From: Collimonas arenae
GTDB taxonomy: Bacteria; Pseudomonadota; Gammaproteobacteria; Burkholderiales; Burkholderiaceae_D
Length of the DNA stretch: 64,000 nt
NCBI RefSeq assembly: GCF_001584165.1
Contig: NZ_CP013233.1
Span: forward strand, 1,550,001-1,614,000
Direction: 5' to 3'
The position numbers and the translations under genes are program-made. The notes under the pieces were generated by a model. The model saw only the letters and a program-made list of their open reading frames with translations, searched no databases and was not told the origin of the DNA. Position 1 is the first letter of the stretch. Each line of letters starts with the position of its first letter. Positions 1 to 8,464 of the stretch are shown piece after piece.

Positions 1-473
1 CGCAGCCGCTGTTCCAGACCTTCACTCGTTTCCGCACAGTGCAATCCGACGAAGAGGCATTGCAGATGCTGGCAACCCCGCGCCCAACTGAGCTGATCGT
101 CGAAGCAATAAAGGGGCAGCCACTGCCGCCCATATCCGACACCGATAACGATCCTCGCGCCATCAGTTTTGCCATCCTGACCCGGCAGCCGACTTTCTAC
201 GCATTCGATGTCGATGCCAGCCGGCCTGGATGGCTGTTCCTGGCGGACGCCAATTATCCCGGCTGGCGCGCCACTGTGGATGGCCGGGCAGTGCCGGTAT
301 TCAGCGCCCAGCTGCTGGGCAAGGCAGTGGCGATCCCGGTTGGCAAGCACAAGGTTGAACTGTATTTTTCATCATCGACTTTCCGTTACGGCTTGCTTTT
401 GTCCCTGCTGTCGCTGGTGATTGCGGTGGCCGTGCTGCTGCGACCTTTTCTTGGGCGGCGAGGAGAGGATTGA
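1..473 (+). CDS. C-terminal end of a YfhO-like membrane protein (partial)
   Basis: The frame is open from base 3 to the stop at 471-473, so the start lies outside the window and only about 156 codons are visible. The visible part contains a small beta-rich domain with the segment NYPGWRATVDG, which is characteristic of the C-terminal region of YfhO-type polytopic membrane proteins, followed by one hydrophobic segment (about the last 35 residues) and a short basic tail ending RRGED. YfhO-type proteins are linked to glycosylation of cell-envelope polymers; this is family knowledge, not something the fragment proves. The next genes on the same strand are glycosyltransferase-like, which agrees with a role in surface glycan or lipid modification. 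Confidence 0.6.
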   Translation, partial: QPLFQTFTRFRTVQSDEEALQMLATPRPTELIVEAIKGQPLPPISDTDNDPRAISFAILTRQPTFYAFDVDASRPGWLFLADANYPGWRATVDGRAVPVFSAQLLGKAVAIPVGKHKVELYFSSSTFRYGLLLSLLSLVIAVAVLLRPFLGRRGED

Positions 474-705
474 GGCCGTGTTCGATCCGCGGCAGGCGCG
501 TAGAAGATAAGGTGATAACGAAACCGGCTTGATTGGTCGGATACTGCTTGACCGGATGTACCTGATCGATAAAACTCCCGAAGTTGGCCCGTCGATTGGC
601 TGATTAAATCAACGGATGCATCGCAAAATGGGTTATTCAATGTTTTTCAAATAAGATCCGCGAGGTCTGATGAAGAATCAATGATTTGAAAGTTGGGAGT
701 ATCTG

Positions 706-2276
706 GTGGCAAGAAAATTACCGATCTGGGTCTTCATCGCCACTGCATTGGTCTTTTATTTGGGCGCTTATTTGCAGCACCCCGCGCTGCCGGGCAACAA
801 TCTGACTTACCCGGAAGGGTGGTGGGGATGGTTCGATCAAGGTGAATATCTTAAAGCGACCAAAGCATTCTTTTCCCTGAATTTTGATCCTGCAAATCAT
901 CGTTATCCTCCGCTCTATCCGTTGCTTGGAGCGATCTTCTATAAATGGTGGCCCAACCATCCCTATTTTTTCGTCAACGGCGCGGCACTCCTGTGGTTTG
1001 TTTTTGTGTACGCGCGCATCGCGGACCGTTATGTTCCGCGCGTTGCGTCCTTCGCCTTGCTGACGCTTTCCCTGTTCTGCAACCGCGAAATACTTGCAAA
1101 TTTTGTGGTCCCTTGGACCACGGCTGTTACCGCTGCAGTTTATGCATTTGCCTTGTACGGGTTGATGAAACTGTCGGATGCCGGCGAAGCCGATAACAAG
1201 CATGATGGACAGCGGGCATGGATGGCTTTCGTTTACGCGGCAGTCGTTAGCTTGCTGGCCCTGGCGCGGCCGATTGATTCGGCCTTGGTTGCCGTCTTTT
1301 TCCCAGCCTACCTTTACGTTGGTTATCGGGGCGCCAGTGGCGCGCCATTGAAGCAACGCCTTCGCCGCATCGCGTTCATGGCAGTAGGTCTTGGGTTTGG
1401 TTTTTTGATTGGCATCCTGCTGTATTTGATTTTCAATCAGATCGTGTACGGCGCCTTCCTGGGTGGATATTTCCAGGCTACCGCATCCGCGAGCGGATAT
1501 TTCCCGTCGCAGTTGTTCCGTAAAATATTTTCGCTGGTGTTTGATGGCGGCACTGTTTTTCTTGAACAAAGAAGCGGCTTGATTTCGCATTATCCCTGGT
1601 TGATATTTTCAATCCTGGGAATGTGCTGGTGTTTTTCCGTGGCGATTGGCTGCTGCGAACCATCGTGTTGGCGATTGTTTTTCAGTTTTGTCTCTATGCT
1701 CCTTATGGAGACCTCCTGCCGAATGGGCTTTGGCGTTACCACAATGTGCATTATTTCAAATGGGCATTTCCGTACCTGGCCCTGTTGGCCTGGCTGGTGG
1801 TGAGTTGGGTGTTCTCGGGTTCGTGGGCGGCCAACGCCAAAAAGTGGATGTTAAAATCCGGGGTCGTGGCCGCAGGCACGGTTTTGCTGCTGATGCCGCG
1901 CTATGAGGTACATTCGGCGCCTGGCGACATTCAGTTGGCAAGTGCAAGTCCCGGCATTCCTGATGTTGGGTTTCAACTTCGATTTGCGCCAAGCCGAATT
2001 GACTTCATTGATTTTTCCGGGCTTTCCGGTGGATTTGCCGAGGTCTACTTCGGCGAGCATCGGGTTTGGTATGAAGGGAAGGAACTGCAGAAGGTACGAG
2101 ATTTTCGGCTTTTGCCAGCGCCATGGGGAGTTCGCCTTTTATTTAATCGTCCCATCAACACGGACCAGCTTGTGTTTGCGCCCGGGGCGGGTGTGGCGGA
2201 AGGTGCCGGCGGAGTATCGATCAAGATCAGCAGCTATGCATTTCATCTAGGTCGCCCGCGGTTGTTCCATGATTAA
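706..2276 (+). pseudogene. GT-C type polytopic membrane glycosyltransferase, frameshifted
   Basis: A GTG start at 706 follows a GGGAG ribosome site. The protein reads through many membrane segments and carries the early motif WFDQGEYLKA and HRYPPLYPLLGA, typical of dolichyl-phosphate-mannose type (GT-C/GT39-like) transferases that use a lipid-linked sugar at the membrane. Sensible coding stops near 1621 and resumes in the next frame, which runs to 2276. Adding one T to the T5 run at 1631-1635 joins the two parts as CWCFFRGDWLLR. The gene is therefore either disrupted or carries a sequencing error. The family call is moderate because no catalytic residues can be proved by eye. It lies upstream of a GT2 gene and gtrA, the usual partners in sugar transfer across the inner membrane. 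Confidence 0.6.
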
Positions 2277-2347
2277 TTTGCGAAATTAGCTTACATAAGC
2301 TGAGAAAAAAGCCACTGAGCTTAGAGATAAAAACGGGACTATGAAAC

Positions 2348-3313
2348 ATGCTGAAAAATGAAGCGGTAGAGAAAAATGTCGCAGTTATCCTGCCGGCTTA
2401 TAACGAAGAATTGACGATTGAGGGCACGATCCGAGCCTTCCGTGAGGCATTGCCGGAAGCCGCCATCTACGTCATCAACAACAATTCCCGCGATCGCACC
2501 GGCGCCATTGCGAGCCAGGTCCTGCAGGAACTGGCCTGCCAAGGCGGGATTATCGATGAAAACCGGCAGGGCAAGGGCAGCGCGCTCAGGCGTGCATTTA
2601 TCGACATCAATGCGGATATTTATGTGCTGGCCGATGCCGATCTGACTTATCCGGCAGACCAGGCGCGTGAACTGATGGAGCCGGTGCTGCAGGGCCACGC
2701 CGACATGGTGGTCGGCGATCGCCAGTCCGGCGGCGACTACGCGCGCGAGAATCAACGCTCGTTTCACGGTTTCGGCAACGGCCTGGTGCAATGGATGGTG
2801 AATAAGCTGTTCCGCGCCAAGCTGGTCGATATCATGAGCGGCTATCGGGTTTTCAGCCGCGATTTCGTCAAGACCTATCCGGTGCTGGCCGAAGGATTCC
2901 AGATCGAAACCGACATGACGCTGCATGCACTGCACAAGCGCATGCGTATTGTCGAAATTCCGGTTGCCTACAAGGATCGCCCGAGCGGCAGCGTTTCCAA
3001 GCTCAACACCTTTTCCGACGGCACCCGGGTGCTGTTTGCGATTGCCCAGATTTTCCGCTATTACCGGCCGCTGGCTTTTTTCAGCGTGTTGAGCCTGGTG
3101 TTGCTGTTGCTGGGTTTGTTGGCTGGGGCGCCGGTATTCGATGACTGGATCCAGTATCGATTCATTTATCATGTGCCGCTGGCGATCCTGGCCACCGGCA
3201 TGTGTGTGGCGGCGGTGATGGCTTTGGGTATCGGCTTGGTCCTCGATTCGGTCGCGCACCAGCAGCGCATGGAGTTTGAGTTGCGCTGGCTGGCCCGTTC
3301 GGAACGCCGATGA
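2348..3313 (+). CDS. Glycosyltransferase family 2 (polyprenyl-phosphate sugar transferase type)
   Basis: The 321-residue protein begins with the GT2 nucleotide-sugar fold: ILPAYNEE near residue 14, NNNSRDRTG near residue 51, and the metal-binding DAD of LADADLTYPA near residue 97. Further on, MSGYRVFSRDFV is typical of dolichol-phosphate mannose synthase and GtrB/DPM1-like enzymes. Two hydrophobic segments close the protein (about residues 239-260 and 275-300). Such enzymes load a sugar from a nucleotide donor onto a polyprenyl-phosphate carrier on the cytoplasmic side. It overlaps gtrA by four bases (ATGA at 3310), which indicates translational coupling with a probable flippase. The acceptor and the sugar cannot be deduced. 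Confidence 0.88.
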   Translation: MLKNEAVEKNVAVILPAYNEELTIEGTIRAFREALPEAAIYVINNNSRDRTGAIASQVLQELACQGGIIDENRQGKGSALRRAFIDINADIYVLADADLTYPADQARELMEPVLQGHADMVVGDRQSGGDYARENQRSFHGFGNGLVQWMVNKLFRAKLVDIMSGYRVFSRDFVKTYPVLAEGFQIETDMTLHALHKRMRIVEIPVAYKDRPSGSVSKLNTFSDGTRVLFAIAQIFRYYRPLAFFSVLSLVLLLLGLLAGAPVFDDWIQYRFIYHVPLAILATGMCVAAVMALGIGLVLDSVAHQQRMEFELRWLARSERR

Positions 3314-3750
3314 CTCCTGGCTTTCTGAAAAACATCCGCTGGCTGCCGGCCAGTGCGTTCGGCTTCGTGGTGGTAGGCGGCATTGGCTTCGTGGTCGATG
3401 CCTGCCTGATGATGGTGTTCTACAAGTACGCCGGTTTGCCGCTTTACCTGTCGCGGATACTATCTTTCCTGGTCGCGGTGTTCGTCACCTGGCTGTTGAA
3501 CCGCAGCTTCGTGTTCGTCACGACAGCAACAACACGCGCTCCGGTGCGTGCCAAGCGGGAATACGCAGGCTATCTCGCCGTGCAGACCGCCGGCGCCTTG
3601 TTAAACCTGGGGATATTTTCTGCCTTGATCGCTTGTTTTCCCGTATTGCATGCCTATCCGGTCGTCGCTTTGATGGCCGGTTCGGGAACGGCGATGGTAT
3701 TCAACTACCTGAGTTTACGGCGCTGGGTATACCCACATCACGACAACTGA
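3310..3750 (+). CDS. GtrA family membrane protein
   Basis: This small protein of 146 residues has four predicted membrane segments, with the family features FGFVVVGGIGFVVDA at the start and FVTWLLNRSFVF in the middle. GtrA proteins are thought to flip polyprenyl-phosphate-linked sugars across the inner membrane or to help such enzymes. The start codon overlaps the stop of the preceding family 2 glycosyltransferase by four bases, so the two are very probably translated together. The closing segment, YLSLRRWVYP-like, is usual for the family. It is the last gene of the glycosylation block; the next gene is on the opposite strand. Confidence 0.88.
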   Translation: MTPGFLKNIRWLPASAFGFVVVGGIGFVVDACLMMVFYKYAGLPLYLSRILSFLVAVFVTWLLNRSFVFVTTATTRAPVRAKREYAGYLAVQTAGALLNLGIFSALIACFPVLHAYPVVALMAGSGTAMVFNYLSLRRWVYPHHDN

Positions 3751-3778
3751 CGGTCGGCCGCCGCCGTATCTACAACGA

Positions 3779-4729
3779 TTATTTCGCAGCCGCCAGACGC
3801 CGCCGGTCCAACGGCTTCAGGTCGGCCTCCATATGCGCTGCCAGGTAATCGATGAAGACCCGCATCTTGGGTGCCAAATAACGTGTTGGCAGATATTGTA
3901 TAAAGGCAGTCCCCTGATAGGCCGCAACAAATTCCCATTCGGTCAGCACGGCCCGCACCAAACCTTGTTCCAGCGGAGCGCGGGCGATGAAATAGGGCAG
4001 GCAGCCAATTCCCAGGTTTTGCAACACACCTTCCAGCCGCGCCTCGCTGTGATTGACGACGTAGCGTCCGCGCACCTTGATGATGGTTGATTCGCCTTGG
4101 CGCAGGAAGCGCCAGTCGGAATCGCCCGGCGTTTCGCCCAGGTACAGGCAACTGTGTCCGCACAGGTCTTGTGGTTCTTTCGGTGTGCCATGCTGCGCCA
4201 GATAGCTGGGGGTGGCGCACAGAACTTGATCGATTGACATCAATGGCCGGGCCACCAGGCCGTCGGCCGGCTGGCCGGTGATGCGGATCACCAGGTCGGC
4301 ATCGTCGTTGATCAGGTCGACATGGCGGTCGGTCAATATCAATTGCACATCGACTTCCGGATATTTCGCCAGAAAGCCGGGGATCAGCGGCGTCACCACC
4401 GATTTACCGAACGCCTTCGGCATGCCAACCCGCAGCAAGCCTTGCGGGATCGCCACGAACTTGTCCGCCACTTCCATCGCCGCCCTGGCGGCGCCCACCA
4501 TTTCCAGGCAGCGCTGGTAAGCCTCACTGCCGGATTCGCTCAGGCGTAGCTTGCGGGTGGTACGCTCAAGCAGCCTTACCGAGAGCGCCTGCTCCAGCCG
4601 GGATACCTGGCGGCTGACCGCCGAGGGCGTCATGCCCAGTTCAAGCGCGGCAGCCGAAAAACTCCCGGTTTCCACTACTCGTACAAAAATCGCCATATCC
4701 GGCATCAGCTTGATGTATCGATTAGCCAT
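3779..4729 (-). CDS. LysR family transcriptional regulator
   Basis: The 316-residue protein starts with the LysR winged helix-turn-helix: FVRVVETGSFSAAALELGMTPSAVSRQ at about residues 15-41, followed by the RTTRKLRLSESG wing. The remainder is the periplasmic-binding-like effector domain. It is read away from the ArgG-like/dioxygenase/EamA cassette with a 0.12-0.13-kb gap between the starts, the classic arrangement for a LysR protein that controls its divergent neighbour. The C-terminus ends with a basic RRRLAAAK tail. The effector is unknown; from context an amino acid or amino-acid-derived compound is plausible, but this is inference. Confidence 0.9.
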   Translation of the reverse strand: MANRYIKLMPDMAIFVRVVETGSFSAAALELGMTPSAVSRQVSRLEQALSVRLLERTTRKLRLSESGSEAYQRCLEMVGAARAAMEVADKFVAIPQGLLRVGMPKAFGKSVVTPLIPGFLAKYPEVDVQLILTDRHVDLINDDADLVIRITGQPADGLVARPLMSIDQVLCATPSYLAQHGTPKEPQDLCGHSCLYLGETPGDSDWRFLRQGESTIIKVRGRYVVNHSEARLEGVLQNLGIGCLPYFIARAPLEQGLVRAVLTEWEFVAAYQGTAFIQYLPTRYLAPKMRVFIDYLAAHMEADLKPLDRRRLAAAK

Positions 4730-4762
4730 TTATTCCCACTGAGCACAAGTGTTGTTCTGAAT

Positions 4763-4775
4763 CGATAGATTATCG
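4763..4775. promoter_or_regulatory. Candidate LysR operator palindrome
   Basis: The divergent intergenic region contains CGATA-GAT-TATCG, a perfect 5-bp inverted repeat with a 3-bp centre, about 35 bases from the LysR start. Its position fits a LysR autoregulatory site. It is short and AT-rich sequence surrounds it, so chance is possible. Confidence 0.25.
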
Positions 4776-4864
4776 TAATCGGCAGAATAAAACATAATAA
4801 GTTACACGAAGAAATATTTTTCGATTAATGAATACTATCTCGTATTTGCATGCCCGGAGCGCCC

Positions 4865-6103
4865 ATGATTCAGCCGCTAAAAAGAATACGCAGCATTGAC
4901 GATCTGAAAAGTGTCGCCAGTCGCAGTGAGCACGTCCTGACTTTGTTCAGCGGGGGATTGGATAGTACCTATGCATTGAAAAGCCTAGTCGACAGCGGTT
5001 GCCGGGTGACTGCACTGACTGTCGATTTGGGCGAGGGAGTCAATGTCGCCGACCTGCAGCAGATCACTGCGCACTTCGGCGCAGAACTGTTGGTGATTGA
5101 CGGTCAGCAGGCATTTGCCGAAGACGCCGTATTACCGGCGATCCGCGCCAATGCCCGCTACATGGGGATCTATCCGATCAGTTCGTCGCTGTCGCGGCCA
5201 ATCATTGCCCGCTTCGCAGTCGAGACGGCGAAGCGCCTGGACTGTAATGCCATCGTCCACACCGCCAATCAATCGCAGAACAGCCTGCGTCGCCTGAACG
5301 GCGCGATTGCGCAACTTGGTTATGTCGGCTATTACGGGACACCGTATGAATACACGGCGATTTCGCGCGAAGAAAAAATTGAAGCATTGCGTGCGGCCGG
5401 TTTGCCGCATTTCCAGGCGCGCGGTATCAGTGGCGACGCCAACCTGTGGTGCCGCGAGTTCGAGTCGGGCTCGCTCGACAATCCGGAATCGTTCTGGGTA
5501 CCGGAATCGTTGTTCGACTGGACATCGGCACCCGATCCGGGTCTGGCTAGTGTCGACCTGTCGGTGTCTTTCGATGGTGGCCGTCCAGTGGCGATTGACG
5601 GCGAAGCACTGCCGCTGGTCGAACTGATTGCCCGCTTGAACCGGCGCGTCGGCGCCTTCGGCATCGGCCGTTATTGTGGTCTGGAACATCTGGAGCAGGG
5701 CGAGAAAGTATTGGAAGTGCGCGAAGCGCCGGCCGCCATGGCCCTGCTGGAAGCCTATCGCCATCTGGAAACCGCAGTGCTGGACGCGGAACTGCTGCGC
5801 GAAAAATTGCGGATGGAGCAGCTTTGGGTGCGCGAAGCGATTGAGGGGCGCTGGTTTACGCCGCTGCGCGTGGCGACCGATCGCTTCATCGTCGAAACCG
5901 CACAATACGTAACCGGCACCGTCAATTATCGCCTGCGCGCCGGCGCCGCCGACGTCTGCGCAATCAAGGCTGCGGCGCCGCTGTACCTGACCGATCGCGA
6001 CAGCTGGGAAAAAGACATAGCGGCGCAGCGTTCCAGTCGTCAATTGTCGTTCACGTCGAATCCGCTGATCGATGTGAAAAAGATGCTGGCCGAGGAAAAT
6101 TAA
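4865..6103 (+). CDS. Argininosuccinate-synthase-like ATP-dependent ligase, divergent
   Basis: Start at the ATG at 4865, which has GGAG five bases upstream; an in-frame ATG at 4850 has no ribosome site. The 412-residue protein aligns along its length with argininosuccinate synthase: SGGLDS ATP-pyrophosphatase loop (residues 29-34), YPISSSLSRP where ArgG has YPLGTALARP, NLWCREFESGSLDNP where ArgG has NLWGRSIEGGVLEDP, and VTGTVNYRLRAG near the end. However, the ArgG motif TGKGNDQVR, which binds aspartate and citrulline, is replaced by TANQSQNSL (residues 133-141). ATP activation is therefore likely retained while the substrates probably differ. The stop is directly followed by the dioxygenase start, so they form an operon. 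It is unlikely to be the housekeeping argG. Confidence 0.85.
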   Translation: MIQPLKRIRSIDDLKSVASRSEHVLTLFSGGLDSTYALKSLVDSGCRVTALTVDLGEGVNVADLQQITAHFGAELLVIDGQQAFAEDAVLPAIRANARYMGIYPISSSLSRPIIARFAVETAKRLDCNAIVHTANQSQNSLRRLNGAIAQLGYVGYYGTPYEYTAISREEKIEALRAAGLPHFQARGISGDANLWCREFESGSLDNPESFWVPESLFDWTSAPDPGLASVDLSVSFDGGRPVAIDGEALPLVELIARLNRRVGAFGIGRYCGLEHLEQGEKVLEVREAPAAMALLEAYRHLETAVLDAELLREKLRMEQLWVREAIEGRWFTPLRVATDRFIVETAQYVTGTVNYRLRAGAADVCAIKAAAPLYLTDRDSWEKDIAAQRSSRQLSFTSNPLIDVKKMLAEEN

Positions 6104-6853
6104 ATGGAAATCGATGCCTTGGCGCCGATCAAGCTGGCGCCGCCCATCATTGATCATCTGAGCAGCGAGGTTGAGGCACGCTTGTTCAGTGTGCTGTCCG
6201 GCAGGGCGTTGCAGGCCGCTTGCGATGTCGACCCCGCAACCTGGGACGAATTTGCCGCATGCTGGAATAATCTGCCTCAAGATCGCTACATGGGCGACAA
6301 CGGCAGCTATCGTTTCCGCCGCTACGGCGCATTCGAGCTGGACCATGCCGAAGGCGTGCTGCACCAGTTACCGCATGGCCCTTATCAGCAACCCGGTTAT
6401 ATCAATAAACTGAACGGCGATGTGGCGCGCCACTTCGAGCCGCTGGAACGGCATTTTGTCGAAAGCCCGTTTTTGTCCGGCCTTCTGCTGTCGCTGGCCC
6501 AGGTGTTCGACCAGGTGCAGGGGCGGGGCGGAAGATGGAATATCCGTCTGCATCCGTACCGGATCCGCGCCAGTGCCCACACCCCCGGTAATCCGACGCC
6601 TGAAGGCCTACACCGGGATGGTGTCGACTACATCGTCACCATGATGGTGCGTCGGCATAACGTGCTTGGCGGGGAAACCTATATCACCGATGTCGCCGGC
6701 AAGCTGATGTGCCGTTACACCTTGACGGACCCGATGGACCTGATGCTGGCCGACGACGCCAGGACCATGCACGGCGTCACCAAGGTACTGCCGCTGGAGC
6801 CGAAGCGCGAAGCCTTCCGTGACGTGCTGGTGATTGCCTATACGCGAACCTGA
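6104..6853 (+). CDS. 2-oxoglutarate/Fe(II) dioxygenase, PF10014 (amino acid hydroxylase) type
   Basis: The ATG directly follows the stop of the ArgG-like gene, with a GAGGAAAAT ribosome site inside that gene. The 249-residue protein has the jelly-roll iron site of the family: H170-R-D172 in GLHRDGVDYI and H223 in TMHGVTKV, with an arginine further on (R235 or R239) to hold 2-oxoglutarate. Also typical is VRRHNVLGGETYITD. Members of this family include isoleucine dioxygenase and related enzymes that hydroxylate free L-amino acids. The substrate cannot be read from the sequence. The tandem with a ligase and an EamA exporter suggests that it makes or modifies an amino-acid-type small molecule which is then exported. 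Confidence 0.85.
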   Translation: MEIDALAPIKLAPPIIDHLSSEVEARLFSVLSGRALQAACDVDPATWDEFAACWNNLPQDRYMGDNGSYRFRRYGAFELDHAEGVLHQLPHGPYQQPGYINKLNGDVARHFEPLERHFVESPFLSGLLLSLAQVFDQVQGRGGRWNIRLHPYRIRASAHTPGNPTPEGLHRDGVDYIVTMMVRRHNVLGGETYITDVAGKLMCRYTLTDPMDLMLADDARTMHGVTKVLPLEPKREAFRDVLVIAYTRT

Positions 6854-6979
6854 TCGAGATTCATTCCTGACCCCATATCCTCGGTGCTCCCGCCGTTTGT
6901 TCCGTTCTGTAATCCCCGTGGGCGGAACCTTTTTTATACCAAATGATAGTGCTGTGAGCGCTATCAGGAGTGAAGCGAA

Positions 6980-7960
6980 GTGACGAAATCATTCACCAAC
7001 TCATCTGTAAAAAGCCTGTGGGTCGCCGACCTGCTGCTGTTGCTGGTAGCCATCGTCTGGGGAACCAGCTATGGCGTCGCCAAGGAAGCGTTGGCGTATT
7101 ACCCGGTGATGGGTTTCCTGGCGATTCGTTTCTGCATGACTTTCTTGCTGCTGCTTCCCACCTTGCACCAGCTGGCAAGGCCGGAAGGGCGCGCCGCGCT
7201 GCGCGCCGGACTGCCGCTGGGATTGATCTTGCTTGCCATATTGATTTGCGAAACCTTTGGCGTGGCGTTGACGCGGGCATCCAACGCCGCTTTCCTGATC
7301 AGCTTGTGCGTGGTGTTTACGCCGTTTGTTGAGTGGCTCGTGATGCGGCAGCGTCCGGGCGGCAGCGCCTTTCTGGTTGCTTTCGTCTCGCTGTTCGGTA
7401 CCTGGCTGCTGACTTCCGGCAGTAACCTGACTTTCAACCTCGGCGACGGCCTGATGGTGGCAGCGGCGTTACTGCGGGCCTTGATGGTGTGCATGACAAA
7501 GCGCCTGACGCTCGACAAGAACATGGCGACGCTGACGCTGACAGCAGTGCAGTCGGGGGTGGTAGGAATCGGCAGCCTGATCGTCGCCGGCGTATTCGCG
7601 CAAGGCGGTTTGCCGCCGCTTCCGACGGATTCCGATTTTTGGTTCGGGACGATTTATCTGGTGCTGTTTTGCACGATCTTCGCTTTTTTTGCGCAGAACT
7701 ATGGCGTCCGGCGGACCAACCCCACACGGGTTTCTCTGCTGATGGGAAGCGAACCGGTATTCGGTGCGCTGTTTGCTGCGCTGTGGCTGGGCGAGAAGCT
7801 CAGCACCATGTCCTGGATTGGTGGCGCGCTGATTGTCGGCGCCACGCTGTGGGCGACTTTGCCGCGAACCTTATTCAGTCTGAGCTGGATTGTTGCGGCA
7901 CGCGACATCAAGCCGGAGAACAGCCCGATTGTTGGCGCCGGCATTGATCCCGGCCAGTAA
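6980..7960 (+). CDS. EamA/DMT family exporter (RhtA-like)
   Basis: A GTG start at 6980 lies ten bases after AGGAG. The 326-residue protein has about ten membrane segments in two EamA halves. The first half opens with LLLLVAIVWGTSYGVAKEAL and the second contains SLLMGSEPVFGALFAALWLGEKL, the best conserved EamA signature. EamA proteins of this size export amino acids and similar metabolites or, less often, import sugars. The gene follows the dioxygenase after 126 bases, in which GTTCCG...CGGAAC before six T could form a weak attenuating hairpin. An exporter beside a PF10014 dioxygenase recalls the hilABC operon of Pantoea, where hilC is RhtA-like (recalled, not checked). Confidence 0.85.
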   Translation: MTKSFTNSSVKSLWVADLLLLLVAIVWGTSYGVAKEALAYYPVMGFLAIRFCMTFLLLLPTLHQLARPEGRAALRAGLPLGLILLAILICETFGVALTRASNAAFLISLCVVFTPFVEWLVMRQRPGGSAFLVAFVSLFGTWLLTSGSNLTFNLGDGLMVAAALLRALMVCMTKRLTLDKNMATLTLTAVQSGVVGIGSLIVAGVFAQGGLPPLPTDSDFWFGTIYLVLFCTIFAFFAQNYGVRRTNPTRVSLLMGSEPVFGALFAALWLGEKLSTMSWIGGALIVGATLWATLPRTLFSLSWIVAARDIKPENSPIVGAGIDPGQ

Positions 7961-8464
7961 AGCAGGATTCAGGCGCCGCAACAGGCTGAATCGCTTATGT
8001 AATGAAACATGTAGATCGATATGAAAAAATATCACGATAAATGATATTGCCATGCGGAAATTATGTCTATATTCTGAATCACAGAGGCAACCGATTTTTG
8101 CTTTAAAGAGATATGAGAAAACATTGATTTTTCAAACGGCAGTCACTCCAAAAGAGCAAAGGGTGCCGTTGTTTATCCTCAAGAGGGAAGCATCATGATT
8201 TGCGTCAGATTCAATTTGATTTCCGCCATTTTGCCGCCATCGTCGTCCGACGAAATTTCCCGCGCCCTGCGCACCACATCTCCTCCCGTCTTCAGGCTCA
8301 GGTAGCGATTACGCTCCGGCCATCCGGTTAGCGGACCGCAAGTCCGTTAATAACTGCGTCACGGCGCGTGACGCAGATTCCAGCGCCAGACCAACCTATG
8401 CACTGTCCATTCAGTGCAGGGCTGCGGCTTCTTTTATCTGTTCCATTCAATAGGAATAAGCGAT
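7961..8464 (+). other. Long leader / intergenic region before the sedolisin gene
   Basis: This 0.5-kb stretch holds no convincing gene. The first part is AT-rich and includes AACGGCA (8135-8141) facing TGCCGTT (8164-8170), a possible weak terminator for the EamA gene. The last part holds two adjacent hairpins described separately. A promoter for the protease is probably within 8000-8200, but I cannot place the boxes with confidence. Confidence 0.4.
8328..8376 (+). promoter_or_regulatory. Tandem hairpins in the sedolisin leader
   Basis: Two stem-loops lie side by side about 90-135 bases before the start codon. The first pairs TTAGCGGAC with GTCCGTTAA (one mismatch, loop CGCAA, 8328-8350). The second pairs CTGCGTCACG with CGTGACGCAG (perfect ten base pairs, loop GCG, 8354-8376). 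Neither is followed by a T-run, so they are not obvious intrinsic terminators. They could be protein-binding operators or an mRNA structure that controls the protease. Confidence 0.45.

Noticed and set aside
480..488. GTTCGATCC, resembling a tRNA T-loop
   Set aside because: There is no acceptor stem, D-arm or anticodon arm around it; upstream is the end of a coding region.
718..1590. Long minus-strand frame opposite the GT-C gene
   Set aside because: It is antisense to a membrane protein with good motifs; no recognisable domain or ribosome site.
5132..6364. Long open frame on the minus strand opposite the ArgG-like and dioxygenase genes
   Set aside because: It is antisense to two genes with clear motifs, and its translation (many His, Gln, Arg runs) looks like the complement of GC-rich coding sequence.
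6899..6934. GTTCCG...CGGAAC followed by T6 as a terminator between the dioxygenase and EamA genes
   Set aside because: Only six base pairs with an 18-base loop; too weak to list as a terminator, so it is mentioned only as possible attenuation.
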